Translations under genes and position numbers: made by a program
Notes under the pieces: generated by a model
What the model saw: only the letters and a program-made list of their open reading frames with translations
What the model was told of the DNA's origin: nothing
Databases searched by the model: none
From: Salinivenus iranica
GTDB taxonomy: Bacteria; Bacteroidota; Rhodothermia; Rhodothermales; Salinibacteraceae
DNA length: 64,000 bases
Assembly (NCBI GenBank): GCA_002894665.1
Contig: NCRB01000004.1
Coordinates: 1 to 64,000, forward strand
Reading direction: 5' to 3'
In this document: piece by piece, positions 54,768 to 63,324 of the stretch
How positions within the stretch are numbered: the stretch's first letter is position 1
Layout of the letters: every line of letters starts with the position of its first letter

Positions 54768-57700
54768 CTACGCCGTGACGCTGCCCCGGAGCGTTTGCTG
54801 CTCGCCCCCGTCCACCTCCCGCACGATGGCCTGCTCAGACGGGGCCTCGGGATTAAACCAGCCGTAGAGCGTGGGCAGCAGAAGCAGCGTAGACGCCACG
54901 AGCGTTGGAATGCCGCCCACCACCACCGCCGCAAGGGGCCGCTGCACATTTGCCCCGATGCCCTCGGCCACCAGGAGCGGCAGGAGCCCGAGCAGCGTCG
55001 TGAGCGTGGTCATCAGGATGGGCCGCAGGCGCAAGAGGGCCCCCTCCCGCACGGCCTGCACGAGCGACCGCCCCCGCTGTCGCAGGTTGTCAATAAAGCT
55101 GATCATGACCACCCCGTTCTGCACCGCAATGCCGAGCACCGCAATGAACCCAACCGACGCCGGGACGCTCATGTAGAGCCCCATCGCCCACAGCAGCACG
55201 GCGCCCCCCACCAGCGACACCGGGATGTTGAGAAACACGAGAACGGCCTGGCTGAGCGAGTTGAAGGTCATGAACAGCAGCACGAACACAATGGCCAGCG
55301 TGATCGGCAGGATGAGCATGAGGCGCCGCTGGGAGCGCTGCTGGTTCTCGAACTGACCGCCCCAGTCCACCGTGTATCCGGCGGGGAAGTCGACTGACGC
55401 CCGTACGGCCTCCTGGGCCTCGGCGACGAAGCTGCCGGCATCGCGCCCACTCAGGTTGATCCCAAGTGTGATCTTGCGCTTTCCGTCCTCGCGCGAGACC
55501 TCGGCCGGGGCTTCCGTCAGGTGGACGGACGCGACGTCGCGGAGGCGCACCTGCGCCCCGTCTGGCGTTTGCAGCGGGACGTTGCGGATCGACTCCACCG
55601 AGCTGCGAGAGGCCTCCTGGAATTTCCCCACCAGCGAAAACCGACGGTCGTCTTCCAGAATCGTGCCGACCTCTTCGCCCCCGATGGCCACGTTGATGGC
55701 CCGCTGGACGCGGCCCACGCTCAGCCCGTAGCGCGCCGCCGCGTCCCGGTCGATGGTCACCTCAACGTAGCCGAAGCCCGCAATCTGCGAGGGAAGCACG
55801 TCTGCCGCCCCCGGCAGGTCGGACACGACCGCCGACACCTCCGACTGCAACCGCTTCAGCTCCTCCAGGTCCGGGCCGAAGATCTTGATGGCGATGTCGC
55901 TCTTGGTGCCGCTCACCATCTCGTCGAGCCGAAGGGCGATGGGCTGGGTGAACGCGAAGTTGGCCCCCGGAATCTGGTTCACACGCGTCCGCATCGAGTC
56001 CACGAGCGCCTCCTTCGAGTCGAAGCGCCACGTGTCGCGGGGGGCCAGCCCCACGAACATGTCCGTCAGGTTCTGCCCCATCGGATCGAAGGCAACGGCG
56101 GGCCGCCCCGTCTTGCTGACGGCCTTGGTGACCTCGGGAAACGAGGTGAGGGCAGTTTCCACCTTCGCCTGCACGTCGGTCGACGTCTGGAGGGCGGCGT
56201 CCGGCTCCAGCGCCACCTGGAGGGCGACGGAGCCTTCCTCCAGGTCCGGCGCAAACTCCGTCCCGAGCGTGGCAAACAGCCCAATGCCGCCCCCAACGAG
56301 GAGGACGCCGATCCCCACGGTTGCCCAGCGATGGCGAAGCGCGGTGTCCAGCATCGGCTCGTAGGCCGCCTTCAGCCACGCGACGAAGCGGTTGGTCGAC
56401 CCGGACGCGGCGGGAAGGGCCCGGTCCGGGTTCCGCCGCCCGTTTCCCTGCACGGCCCCGTCCGCCTCGTCCGACGCGTCCGCCTCGGCGGCCCCGACCG
56501 ACGCCAGCAGGTACGAACTCAGCGCAGGAGCCATGGTGAGGGCCAGAAACAGCGCGGCGGTGAGGGCGAAGGAGACGGTGTAGGCCATCGGCCGAAACAT
56601 GCGCCCCTCCATCTGCTGAAGGGTGAAGAGGGGCAGAAAGACGGCGATGACGACCCCCACCGAGAAGGCAATGGGCCGGGCCACCTCCCGCCCCGCCCGC
56701 ACCACGATGAGGCCGATCGAGGCGTCGGGGTTCTGTTCCCGGAGCCGATAGATGTTCTCCACCATCACGATCGCCCCGTCCACAAACATCCCGAGCCCGA
56801 TGGCCAGGCCGCCCAGGCTCATCAGATTTGCCTTGAACCCGAAATAATTCATCAGGATGAACGTCGTGAGCGCCGTCATGGGCAGCACGAGGCTCACGAT
56901 GAGGGCCGAGCGCCAGTCCCCCAGAAAGCCAAGCAGCACCAGGATCACGAGAATTCCCCCGATGAGCAGGCTCGTGGTGACGGTGGAGATGGCCGCACTC
57001 GTCAGCTCGTTTCGATTGTAGAACACCTCCACGTCCACGCCCGGCGGGAGGGCCTGCTTCAGGTCGTCCATTTTGGCCTGCACGTTCTTCACCACCTGTT
57101 GGGCGTTGGCGCCCCGCCGCATCATCACAATGCCGACCACCGTTTCGCCGCGGCCGTTCATCGAGGCCGCGCCGTGCCGCACCGCGTGGTCGATCTGCAC
57201 CTCCGCCACGTCGTTCACGAGGATGGGGGTGCCATCGCGGCTCGCGATCACGGTATTCTTAAGGTCCTCCACAATGTCGCGATCCTTCGCCCCCAACCGC
57301 CCCACGCCCCGCACCACGTACTGCTGGTCGTTGCGGACGATGTAGTTGCCGCCCGAATTTTGATTGCTCTCGCGGAGGGCCTGGTAGGCCTCCTCGAGCG
57401 AGAGGTCGTAGTTGACGAGCTGGTCGGGGTCGAAGCGGACGTGATACTGCTTCACGAAGCCGCCCAGCGCATTGGCCTCCACCACGCCGTTGACGGTGCG
57501 GAGCTCCGGCGCGAGGATCCAGTCCTGCATCGTGCGCAGCTCGCGGGCCGAGTACGAGCGCCCGTCCTTCGGCGTGTCCACCAGCGCGTACTGATACACC
57601 TGCCCCAGAGCCGTCGAGAGGGGCCCCAGCGACGGCTCCGCCGTTTCCGGGAGGTCGCCCTTTACCTGGTTGAGCCGCTCGGACACGAGCCGACGAACAA

Positions 57701-58013
57701 AGTACGGGTCCATGTCCTCCTCAAAAACGAGGGTCACCACACTCAGGCCGAACTGACTCAGCGAGCGATTTTTTTGGACGCCCTCCAGGTTGGTCATGCT
57801 GATCTCGATGGGGTACGTCACCAGCTTCTCCACCTCAACGGGCGACATGCCCGGCACGCGCGTCAGGATCTGGACCTGGTTGTTGGTGAGCTCCGGGTAG
57901 GCGTCCACCGGCACCTGACGCCAGCTGTAGATGCCCCACCCCACCAGCACGGCCATGAGGAGCAGGATCAGCACCCGGTTCTTGACGACGGACGTGACGA
58001 GACGGTCGAACAT
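54768..58013 (-). CDS. czcA: Heavy-metal efflux RND permease (CzcA/CusA family)
   Basis: 1081 residues from MFDRLVTSVVKNRVLILLL (58013); the 33 residues upstream are not family-like. RND layout: helix 1, large periplasmic loop with DAYPELTNNQVQILTRVPGM and KLVTYPIEISMTNLEGVQ, then LGMFVDGAIVMVENIYRLRE in the central helices, a second loop, and a second helix bundle with LGIAVQNGVVMISFIDNLRQ. Proton-driven export of divalent or monovalent metal ions through CzcCBA. Flanked by the adaptor gene upstream and the PII-like gene downstream. Confidence 0.94.
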   Translation of the reverse strand: MFDRLVTSVVKNRVLILLLMAVLVGWGIYSWRQVPVDAYPELTNNQVQILTRVPGMSPVEVEKLVTYPIEISMTNLEGVQKNRSLSQFGLSVVTLVFEEDMDPYFVRRLVSERLNQVKGDLPETAEPSLGPLSTALGQVYQYALVDTPKDGRSYSARELRTMQDWILAPELRTVNGVVEANALGGFVKQYHVRFDPDQLVNYDLSLEEAYQALRESNQNSGGNYIVRNDQQYVVRGVGRLGAKDRDIVEDLKNTVIASRDGTPILVNDVAEVQIDHAVRHGAASMNGRGETVVGIVMMRRGANAQQVVKNVQAKMDDLKQALPPGVDVEVFYNRNELTSAAISTVTTSLLIGGILVILVLLGFLGDWRSALIVSLVLPMTALTTFILMNYFGFKANLMSLGGLAIGLGMFVDGAIVMVENIYRLREQNPDASIGLIVVRAGREVARPIAFSVGVVIAVFLPLFTLQQMEGRMFRPMAYTVSFALTAALFLALTMAPALSSYLLASVGAAEADASDEADGAVQGNGRRNPDRALPAASGSTNRFVAWLKAAYEPMLDTALRHRWATVGIGVLLVGGGIGLFATLGTEFAPDLEEGSVALQVALEPDAALQTSTDVQAKVETALTSFPEVTKAVSKTGRPAVAFDPMGQNLTDMFVGLAPRDTWRFDSKEALVDSMRTRVNQIPGANFAFTQPIALRLDEMVSGTKSDIAIKIFGPDLEELKRLQSEVSAVVSDLPGAADVLPSQIAGFGYVEVTIDRDAAARYGLSVGRVQRAINVAIGGEEVGTILEDDRRFSLVGKFQEASRSSVESIRNVPLQTPDGAQVRLRDVASVHLTEAPAEVSREDGKRKITLGINLSGRDAGSFVAEAQEAVRASVDFPAGYTVDWGGQFENQQRSQRRLMLILPITLAIVFVLLFMTFNSLSQAVLVFLNIPVSLVGGAVLLWAMGLYMSVPASVGFIAVLGIAVQNGVVMISFIDNLRQRGRSLVQAVREGALLRLRPILMTTLTTLLGLLPLLVAEGIGANVQRPLAAVVVGGIPTLVASTLLLLPTLYGWFNPEAPSEQAIVREVDGGEQQTLRGSVTA

Positions 58014-58032
58014 CGTGGCGACGGCACATGTC

Positions 58033-58130
58033 GAGGAGCGAATGTCGAATGGAGGGAAGTGTCCCACTGGAGGTCCCTCCGCGCCTCCATGCCCCCAGGG
58101 CTCACTCCCCACGCTCAGGCGAGCCCTCCC
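58033..58130. repeat. Possible heptad element (E) in the czcB-czcA spacer
   Basis: Four 7-base units in a row (GAGGAGC, GAATGTC, GAATGGA, GGGAAGT at 58033-58060) form a left arm like those of the pdh spacers. The right part of the spacer, read on the minus strand, is G-rich with weaker 7-base phasing (GGGAGTG, GGAGGCG). Left arm is fair evidence; right arm is weak. Confidence 0.4.
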
Positions 58131-58136
58131 TGGCGC

Positions 58137-59258
58137 CTATTGACGCTGGTTCAGAGCGCTCACGATCTGGTAGGCCCCGCCCGAGACAACCTCGGTCCCC
58201 GGCGCAAGAGAGGGCACTGGCACATCGCCATCGGCGCTGGCGTCGGCGTCGACGTACACGCGGCGGAAGGTGCGCTCCCCCTCCCGCACGAGCACGTAGG
58301 CGCCGGAGGCATCGGTGAGCAGCACATCGGCGGGAAGGGCCGCCCGCGGCGATCCCGTGCGCCGAACCCTGACGGTGGCGTACATGCCGGGACGCAGCGC
58401 GCCGTCGGCATTGTCGAGCACCACCCGGGCGCTCGCGGCGCGGCTCTCGTCGTCCACCTGCGGGGTGATGCGGTCGAGGGTGCCCTCGTAGCGGCGATTG
58501 GCCATCGGGGTGGTCACGGTGACGGACTGGCCGGTGCGCACCTGATCCAGCGACCGCTCGAAGACGCTCGCCACCACGCGGATGGGCTGGAGGTCGGCGA
58601 TGTGGTAGAGCTTGTCGCCCTGGGCCACCGGCGCGCCGAGGACGGTCATGCGGTCGAGGACCACGCCGGAGAGGGGCGCCTCCAGCGGAAGCGTGGATAG
58701 GTCCTCGTCTCCGGTCGCCACGCGCTCAATGCGCTCAGCCCGCACGCCGATGGAGCGGAGGCGCTGGCGGGCGGCCTGCCACTGTCGCTCGGCCGCCCGC
58801 AGGTTCTTCTCGACCGCCACGCCCCGCTCGTCGAGCCGGCGCTGACGGTCCAGCTCGTCGCGGGCCTGTCGCAGGTCCGCCACCATCTGGCTGAAGTCCG
58901 GCGCCGCCACCTCCGCCAGCACGTCGCCCCGCTGCACCTCGTCGCCCGGCGACACGTGGAGCCGTTCCACGCGTCCGCTGATGAGCGCCGTGGCGAAGGC
59001 CTCCTGGTCGGCACTGGGGCGCACGCGGGCCGGCAATTGCAGGGTGGTCGTCACCGGCTGCTTGGTCACCGTCGTGGTCTCGACGCCGACCTCCTGCCGC
59101 TGCGCCTCCGAGAGGGTGATCGTGTTCGGGGAGGCCGTAGTATCGGGGGGCGCGGACGAAGAAGCGCCCTCCTCTCCGCCGCACCCGCTCAGCGCAAGGG
59201 CAAAAACGGCAAGCACTGCGAGCAATGGGAAGGATCGCAACGAGCGAGAGCGAGTCAT
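58137..59258 (-). CDS. czcB: RND efflux periplasmic adaptor (CzcB/CusB family) lipoprotein
   Basis: 373 residues. Lipobox FALALSGC (Cys at about 25) anchors it to the inner membrane. The adaptor fold follows: VTTTLQLPARVRPSADQEAF, the lipoyl-like half RVERLHVSPGDEVQRGDVLA, a coiled-coil hairpin (about residues 120-180), second lipoyl half LSTLPLEAPLSGVVLDRMTV and beta-barrel DKLYHIADLQPIRVVASV. Links CzcA to CzcC across the periplasm. Order in transcription: czcC, czcB, czcA. Confidence 0.93.
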   Translation of the reverse strand: MTRSRSLRSFPLLAVLAVFALALSGCGGEEGASSSAPPDTTASPNTITLSEAQRQEVGVETTTVTKQPVTTTLQLPARVRPSADQEAFATALISGRVERLHVSPGDEVQRGDVLAEVAAPDFSQMVADLRQARDELDRQRRLDERGVAVEKNLRAAERQWQAARQRLRSIGVRAERIERVATGDEDLSTLPLEAPLSGVVLDRMTVLGAPVAQGDKLYHIADLQPIRVVASVFERSLDQVRTGQSVTVTTPMANRRYEGTLDRITPQVDDESRAASARVVLDNADGALRPGMYATVRVRRTGSPRAALPADVLLTDASGAYVLVREGERTFRRVYVDADASADGDVPVPSLAPGTEVVSGGAYQIVSALNQRQ

Positions 59259-59297
59259 AGCGGCAAGAGGGAGTCAGAGAGCAGTCGTCCGGGAGGA

Positions 59298-60659
59298 TCA
59301 CCGGGACGATGATCCGTTCAGGGTCGCATCGCGGGGGCGGAGGGCTCCCTCCACCACGACGGGGGCGTCGGACGGCCCCACCCCGAGGGCATACTCCAAG
59401 TCGTAGAGGGCGCGGACATACTGGGCCGTCAGGCGCGTCCGCAGGAGGGCGGCCGAGCGGGCGGACTCGATGGCGTCGAGCAGTTCGAAGAGCGTGAGGT
59501 CGCCCTCCTGGTAGACGTACTGGGCGTTCTGGAGAAGCGAATCGGTGTCCGCCAGGACTGTCTGTGAGACGTTCTCGATGCGCGTTCGGTAGCTCTGCAG
59601 GTCATGCAGCGCGGTGCGCACGTCCGTCTGCACCCGGCGCCGGGCCGCGGTCAGGCGGGCCTGCGCCTCGGACCGACGGCTTCGCGTTGCCTCCACGGTG
59701 GTTTGTCCGCCGTCCCAGAGGGGAAGCTCCACGTTGAGCGCGGCCGTGAAGCCGAAGGTGGTGCCACTGCCGGGGACGTTTTGCGTCTTCGGCCCAGCCG
59801 AGACGCTGAGATTGGGCAGGCGCCCGTAGCGGGCGCTCGTGAGCTGCTCGCGCTGGGCCACCAGGGTGGCACGGGCCGCCTGCATCTGCCCACGCTGCTG
59901 GAGGGCACGCTGGAGAGCGGCCTCCGGCGACACGTGCACGGGACGGTACCGCAGCGTTCCCGCGACGGACACCTCCGGGGGCGCCGCAGTGTCCGCCCGG
60001 GCCCGCTGGGTCGAGTCGGGGCGGAGGAGGGAAAATAGGCCGGTGCGCGCCGAGCGCAGCGCGCGCGTAGCCTCCGCCAATCCGTCCTCGTACTGCGCCC
60101 GGGCCGTCTGAATGCGTGCCTGCCGGAACGTCCCCAGATCGCCCTCTTCCACCCGCACCCGAGCGGCACGGGCAACCGTCCGGAGGGCCTCGGTAAAGCG
60201 GCGATGGATGCGGTGACGACGGTTGGCGACCACTACGTCCAGGTAGCGGCGGCGCAAAGTGCGGAACATCGACGCGGCCGTTTCCTCGGCCTGTGCAGTG
60301 GCGGCGCGGGCGGAGGCGGCGGCCGCGGCGGACCGGGCCCTCTGCTCCCCGGGATAGCGAAGCGGCTGTGTGATTGAAAGATACCACTGGTCGTCAACGC
60401 CGTCGCCCTCCAGGTTCGTCCGCTCCTCCGAGACGTTCAGCGAAGGATTCGGAAAGAGGGCCTCGGCGCGGGCGGCCTTTCCGGCGGCGCGTCCCCGGGC
60501 CTGCGCGGCCCGGAGGCGGGGATTGTTCGCCATCAGCAAGTCTCGGGCCTCATCAAATGTCAGGGAGTCCGCCATCGGCTGGCCGTGGAGGGCCGAAGGC
60601 CTCATCATGAGGACAACCAGGAACAGAACACCCGTCCAGCGAAGGCCAGCAACAGACAT
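59298..60659 (-). CDS. czcC: TolC-family outer membrane efflux protein (CzcC type)
   Basis: 453 residues with a Sec signal (to about residue 27). Two repeats of the TolC fold show long alpha-helical segments (DSLTFDEARDLLMANNPRLR, and LTSARYGRLPNLSVSAGPKT) and beta strands such as WYLSITQPLRYPGEQRA and TAALNVELPLWDGGQTTVEA. Forms the outer-membrane exit duct of CzcCBA. First gene of the czcCBA-PII series; a direct-repeat operator candidate lies about 135-155 bases upstream. Confidence 0.92.
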   Translation of the reverse strand: MSVAGLRWTGVLFLVVLMMRPSALHGQPMADSLTFDEARDLLMANNPRLRAAQARGRAAGKAARAEALFPNPSLNVSEERTNLEGDGVDDQWYLSITQPLRYPGEQRARSAAAAASARAATAQAEETAASMFRTLRRRYLDVVVANRRHRIHRRFTEALRTVARAARVRVEEGDLGTFRQARIQTARAQYEDGLAEATRALRSARTGLFSLLRPDSTQRARADTAAPPEVSVAGTLRYRPVHVSPEAALQRALQQRGQMQAARATLVAQREQLTSARYGRLPNLSVSAGPKTQNVPGSGTTFGFTAALNVELPLWDGGQTTVEATRSRRSEAQARLTAARRRVQTDVRTALHDLQSYRTRIENVSQTVLADTDSLLQNAQYVYQEGDLTLFELLDAIESARSAALLRTRLTAQYVRALYDLEYALGVGPSDAPVVVEGALRPRDATLNGSSSR

Positions 60660-61026
60660 CTGGGGCGGAGGGTCGATCGTCAGAACGAGGCGAAAGCGGT
60701 TGCCTTTCGCGGCCGTGAACGCCTCTCAGCAACCGTCACGTCCTTGGACGCCCCCTTCCTGCCGAGGATCTTAGGGCCCGATGAGAAGTGGATTAGAGAT
60801 CCATTAGAGATGCGACCCTTCCTCTTTCCCGCCGCGAGCGGTCCGCCCTCACGTCCGTGGCAGACGGCCCACAGCACCGCGCCTCCACCGACCGGCCCTC
60901 GGACAAGGGGTGTGCGTGGCTGTCGCTCGGCGACGTCCGAGAGGGATCGACCCTCGGCGTGCGTTTTCTACTGTCGGGGCAGGAGGCCTGATCGCCACAG
61001 CCGCCCCCCTGCCACGCGAGGGTTTC
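60660..61026. other. Regulatory spacer between histidine kinase gene and czcC
   Basis: 367 bases without a credible gene. The only strong feature is the direct repeat described separately; a possible -10 element (TAAGAT on the minus strand) lies downstream of it. The rest is GC-rich with no clear hairpin. Confidence 0.45.
60792..60811 (-). promoter_or_regulatory. Direct-repeat response-regulator site candidate upstream of czcC
   Basis: Two identical 9-base units ATTAGAGAT (60792-60800 and 60803-60811) spaced exactly 11 bases start to start, i.e. one helical turn. OmpR/PhoB-type regulators bind such head-to-tail repeats. On the minus strand the site precedes czcC, and the cognate regulator gene is two genes upstream. 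Confidence 0.55.
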
Positions 61027-62523
61027 TCACCCTCCCGCCTCGGCGGTCGTCGGTGCGGGCGCCGCGGCAAGCACAATGTCGAACTGGCTGCCCTCCCCCG
61101 GCGTCGAGGCCACCCGAAGCGTCCCCCCGTGCGCTTCCACGATGCGACGGACCAGCGCCAGGCCGAGCCCACTCCCCTCCGACTCGGCGGTGCTCGCCTC
61201 CGCGCTCCGAAAGAAGCGCCCCCCCACATGCGGAAGGTCTTCGGCTTCAATGCCCATGCCCGTATCCTGACACCGGAGCACCCCCCGGCCGTCCTCCTCC
61301 GTTACCGTTACCCGCACCCGTCCCTCCTCTGTATACTTCACCGCGTTGTCCACCAGATTCTGCACCGCCTCACGGAGCAGGTCGGGCTGTCCATCCACCC
61401 AAACCTTCTCTGTCTCGATGCAGAGCTCCAAGTTCTTCTCCGCGGCGCGTGACTGGGCGGACTCGATTTCGTCGCGAACGAGCGCCCCCAGTGCCACCGG
61501 CTCGGTGGACAACTCCTCGCCCTGATCGAGTCGCGTGAGCGTAAGCAAGGCCCGGACGGTGCGCACCATATTGCCCAGCTTGCGGTCCAGCAGCTGGAGG
61601 GTCGACTCGTAGCTTTCGGTGGAGCGGGACCGTCGCAGGGCAATTTCGACGTGGCCCTGGAGCACCGTGAGCGGCGTCTGCAGCTCGTGGGCCGCGTTGG
61701 AGGTAAAGGTGCGAAGCGCCTCGAAGCTTTCTTCGAGGCGGTCGAGCAGGCCGTTGACGGTGCGGGCCAGCAGGGCCGTTTCGTGGTCGGCGGCGTCCGG
61801 CACCGCAATGCGTTCGTCCAGGTCGGCCGAGGTGGTGCTCTCGGCAAACGCCGTGATGCGGCGGAGCGGCCGGAGGACTCGTGTGGCCGCCCAGGCAACC
61901 ACCGCCATGAGCCCCCCGAACAACAAGGCCACGACGACGGCCAAGACGATGCCATACTGCGCAAGGGCCGCCTCGTACGTCGGGAGTGGGCGCGCCACCT
62001 GCACGTAGCCCTGCGTCGTTCCCTCCTGCACGATGGGACGCACGAGGTAGTACAGGGACTGCCCCCCGGCCTCGAAGGTCCGGAGGGTCGGGATCCAGTC
62101 GTACGGCGTGGTGGGCGCCAGGGGCTGCTCAGGGTAGAGGGCACTCAGCGAGTCGATATTGGTGGAGGCACGGAGCACGCGGTTGTTGCGATCAAACACC
62201 TGCACGAAGACAGGGTCCACGCGGGGGTCGGCCAGGCGGTGGTGGACCTCGGACCAGGCGTGCCCCCCGACCTGCAGGGTGCCCCCCACCTGCACGATGT
62301 CGGCCTCAATTTCGTTGGCCTCGGCCCGGAGGACCTCCACCGCACTCCGCTGCAGCGCCACGTAGACGGCCCCCCAGGCCAACACGCCCAGCAAAAGGAG
62401 CCCGATCGCCAGCGCCGGCCCCACCACACTGAGCAGGCGACGCCGGAACGAAGGCCGGGTCGACGCCGAGTCGCCGATCGACGGATCCGCGTCGTTTGTG
62501 AGTTCAATCATGCGAGTGCTCAT
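61027..62523 (-). CDS. Sensor histidine kinase (CzcS/CusS-like)
   Basis: 498 residues. Helix 1 near residue 30-55, periplasmic sensor region of about 130 residues, helix 2 around 190, HAMP linker (RVLRPLRRITAFAES), HisKA with the phosphorylated His in SNAAHELQTPLTVLQGHVEI, and ATPase motifs VQNLVDNAVKYTEEG, CQDTGMGIEAEDLPHVGG and GSGLGLALVRRIVEAHGG. Its gene overlaps the response regulator gene by 20 bases and precedes czcC on the same strand, so it likely senses periplasmic metal ions. Confidence 0.93.
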   Translation of the reverse strand: MSTRMIELTNDADPSIGDSASTRPSFRRRLLSVVGPALAIGLLLLGVLAWGAVYVALQRSAVEVLRAEANEIEADIVQVGGTLQVGGHAWSEVHHRLADPRVDPVFVQVFDRNNRVLRASTNIDSLSALYPEQPLAPTTPYDWIPTLRTFEAGGQSLYYLVRPIVQEGTTQGYVQVARPLPTYEAALAQYGIVLAVVVALLFGGLMAVVAWAATRVLRPLRRITAFAESTTSADLDERIAVPDAADHETALLARTVNGLLDRLEESFEALRTFTSNAAHELQTPLTVLQGHVEIALRRSRSTESYESTLQLLDRKLGNMVRTVRALLTLTRLDQGEELSTEPVALGALVRDEIESAQSRAAEKNLELCIETEKVWVDGQPDLLREAVQNLVDNAVKYTEEGRVRVTVTEEDGRGVLRCQDTGMGIEAEDLPHVGGRFFRSAEASTAESEGSGLGLALVRRIVEAHGGTLRVASTPGEGSQFDIVLAAAPAPTTAEAGG

Positions 62524-63214
62524 CGTCCGTACAGGAGGTGTACCGGTAGCCGACGCCGCGCACCGTCTTGATGGGCGACGGGCACCCCGCCTCGTCTAGC
62601 TTGCGCCGTACGTAGTTCACGTACACGTCGATCAGGTTGGTGCCCCGGTCAAACTCATGCCCCCACACGTCCCGGTGAATCGTGTCCCGGCTCAGCGCCT
62701 GCCCTCGCCGCGCCATCAGATACGCGAGCAGATCGAACTCGGTGGGCGTAAGGGACACCTCCTGCCCGTCGTACGTGCAGGTCTGCGCCGCCGGATCCAG
62801 CACGAGCGGCCCGTCCCGCAGGCCCTCGGGTTGCTCCGTCCGATCCACGCGCCGAAGGAGGGCCTCCACCCGCGCCAGCAGTTCGTCGAACGCAAAGGGC
62901 TTGGGGAGGTAGTCGTCCGCCCCCGCGCGGAGCCCCTTCACCCGGTCCTCGACCGCGTCGAGCGCCGTGAGCATCATAATGGGCAGGCCCGGCTGGTGAA
63001 GCCGGAGGCGCTCGCACACGTCAATCCCCGACAGATCCGGCAGTCGGATGTCGAGCAGCACGAGGTCGACTGCTGTCTGCTGCGTATGCTCCAGCGCCCG
63101 ACGCCCCTCCTGCACCCAATTCACCTCGTAGCCTTCCTCCCGAAGGCCCTGTTGAATGAAGGACGCAACGTCGGGCTCGTCTTCAACGAGGAGAAGCTGA
63201 GGGGCAGCACGCAT
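62504..63214 (-). CDS. OmpR-family response regulator (CzcR/CusR-like)
   Basis: 236 residues from MRAAPQLLLVEDEPDVASF (63214; ATG 63241 is an alternative). The receiver domain has the acidic pocket (VEDEPD), the phosphoacceptor Asp in VDLVLLDIRLPDLSG, and Lys in LPKPFAFDELLARVEALLRR. The winged-helix DNA-binding domain shows VSLTPTEFDLLAYLMARRG, HEFDRGTNLIDVYVNYVRRK and the ending KTVRGVGYRYT. Overlaps the kinase gene. The 11-base-period direct repeat upstream of czcC is its likely target. Confidence 0.94.
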   Translation of the reverse strand: MRAAPQLLLVEDEPDVASFIQQGLREEGYEVNWVQEGRRALEHTQQTAVDLVLLDIRLPDLSGIDVCERLRLHQPGLPIMMLTALDAVEDRVKGLRAGADDYLPKPFAFDELLARVEALLRRVDRTEQPEGLRDGPLVLDPAAQTCTYDGQEVSLTPTEFDLLAYLMARRGQALSRDTIHRDVWGHEFDRGTNLIDVYVNYVRRKLDEAGCPSPIKTVRGVGYRYTSCTDDEHSHD

Positions 63215-63324
63215 CGGCCTGGGCTTCGGGTGGGCGACCAACGGACGGTTCTGTACGACGCTGCGTTGGCGGTCGTGCCCGCCCCGCCCCTGCTTTAATC
63301 CAACTCTAATGCCCCCCGCCCCAC

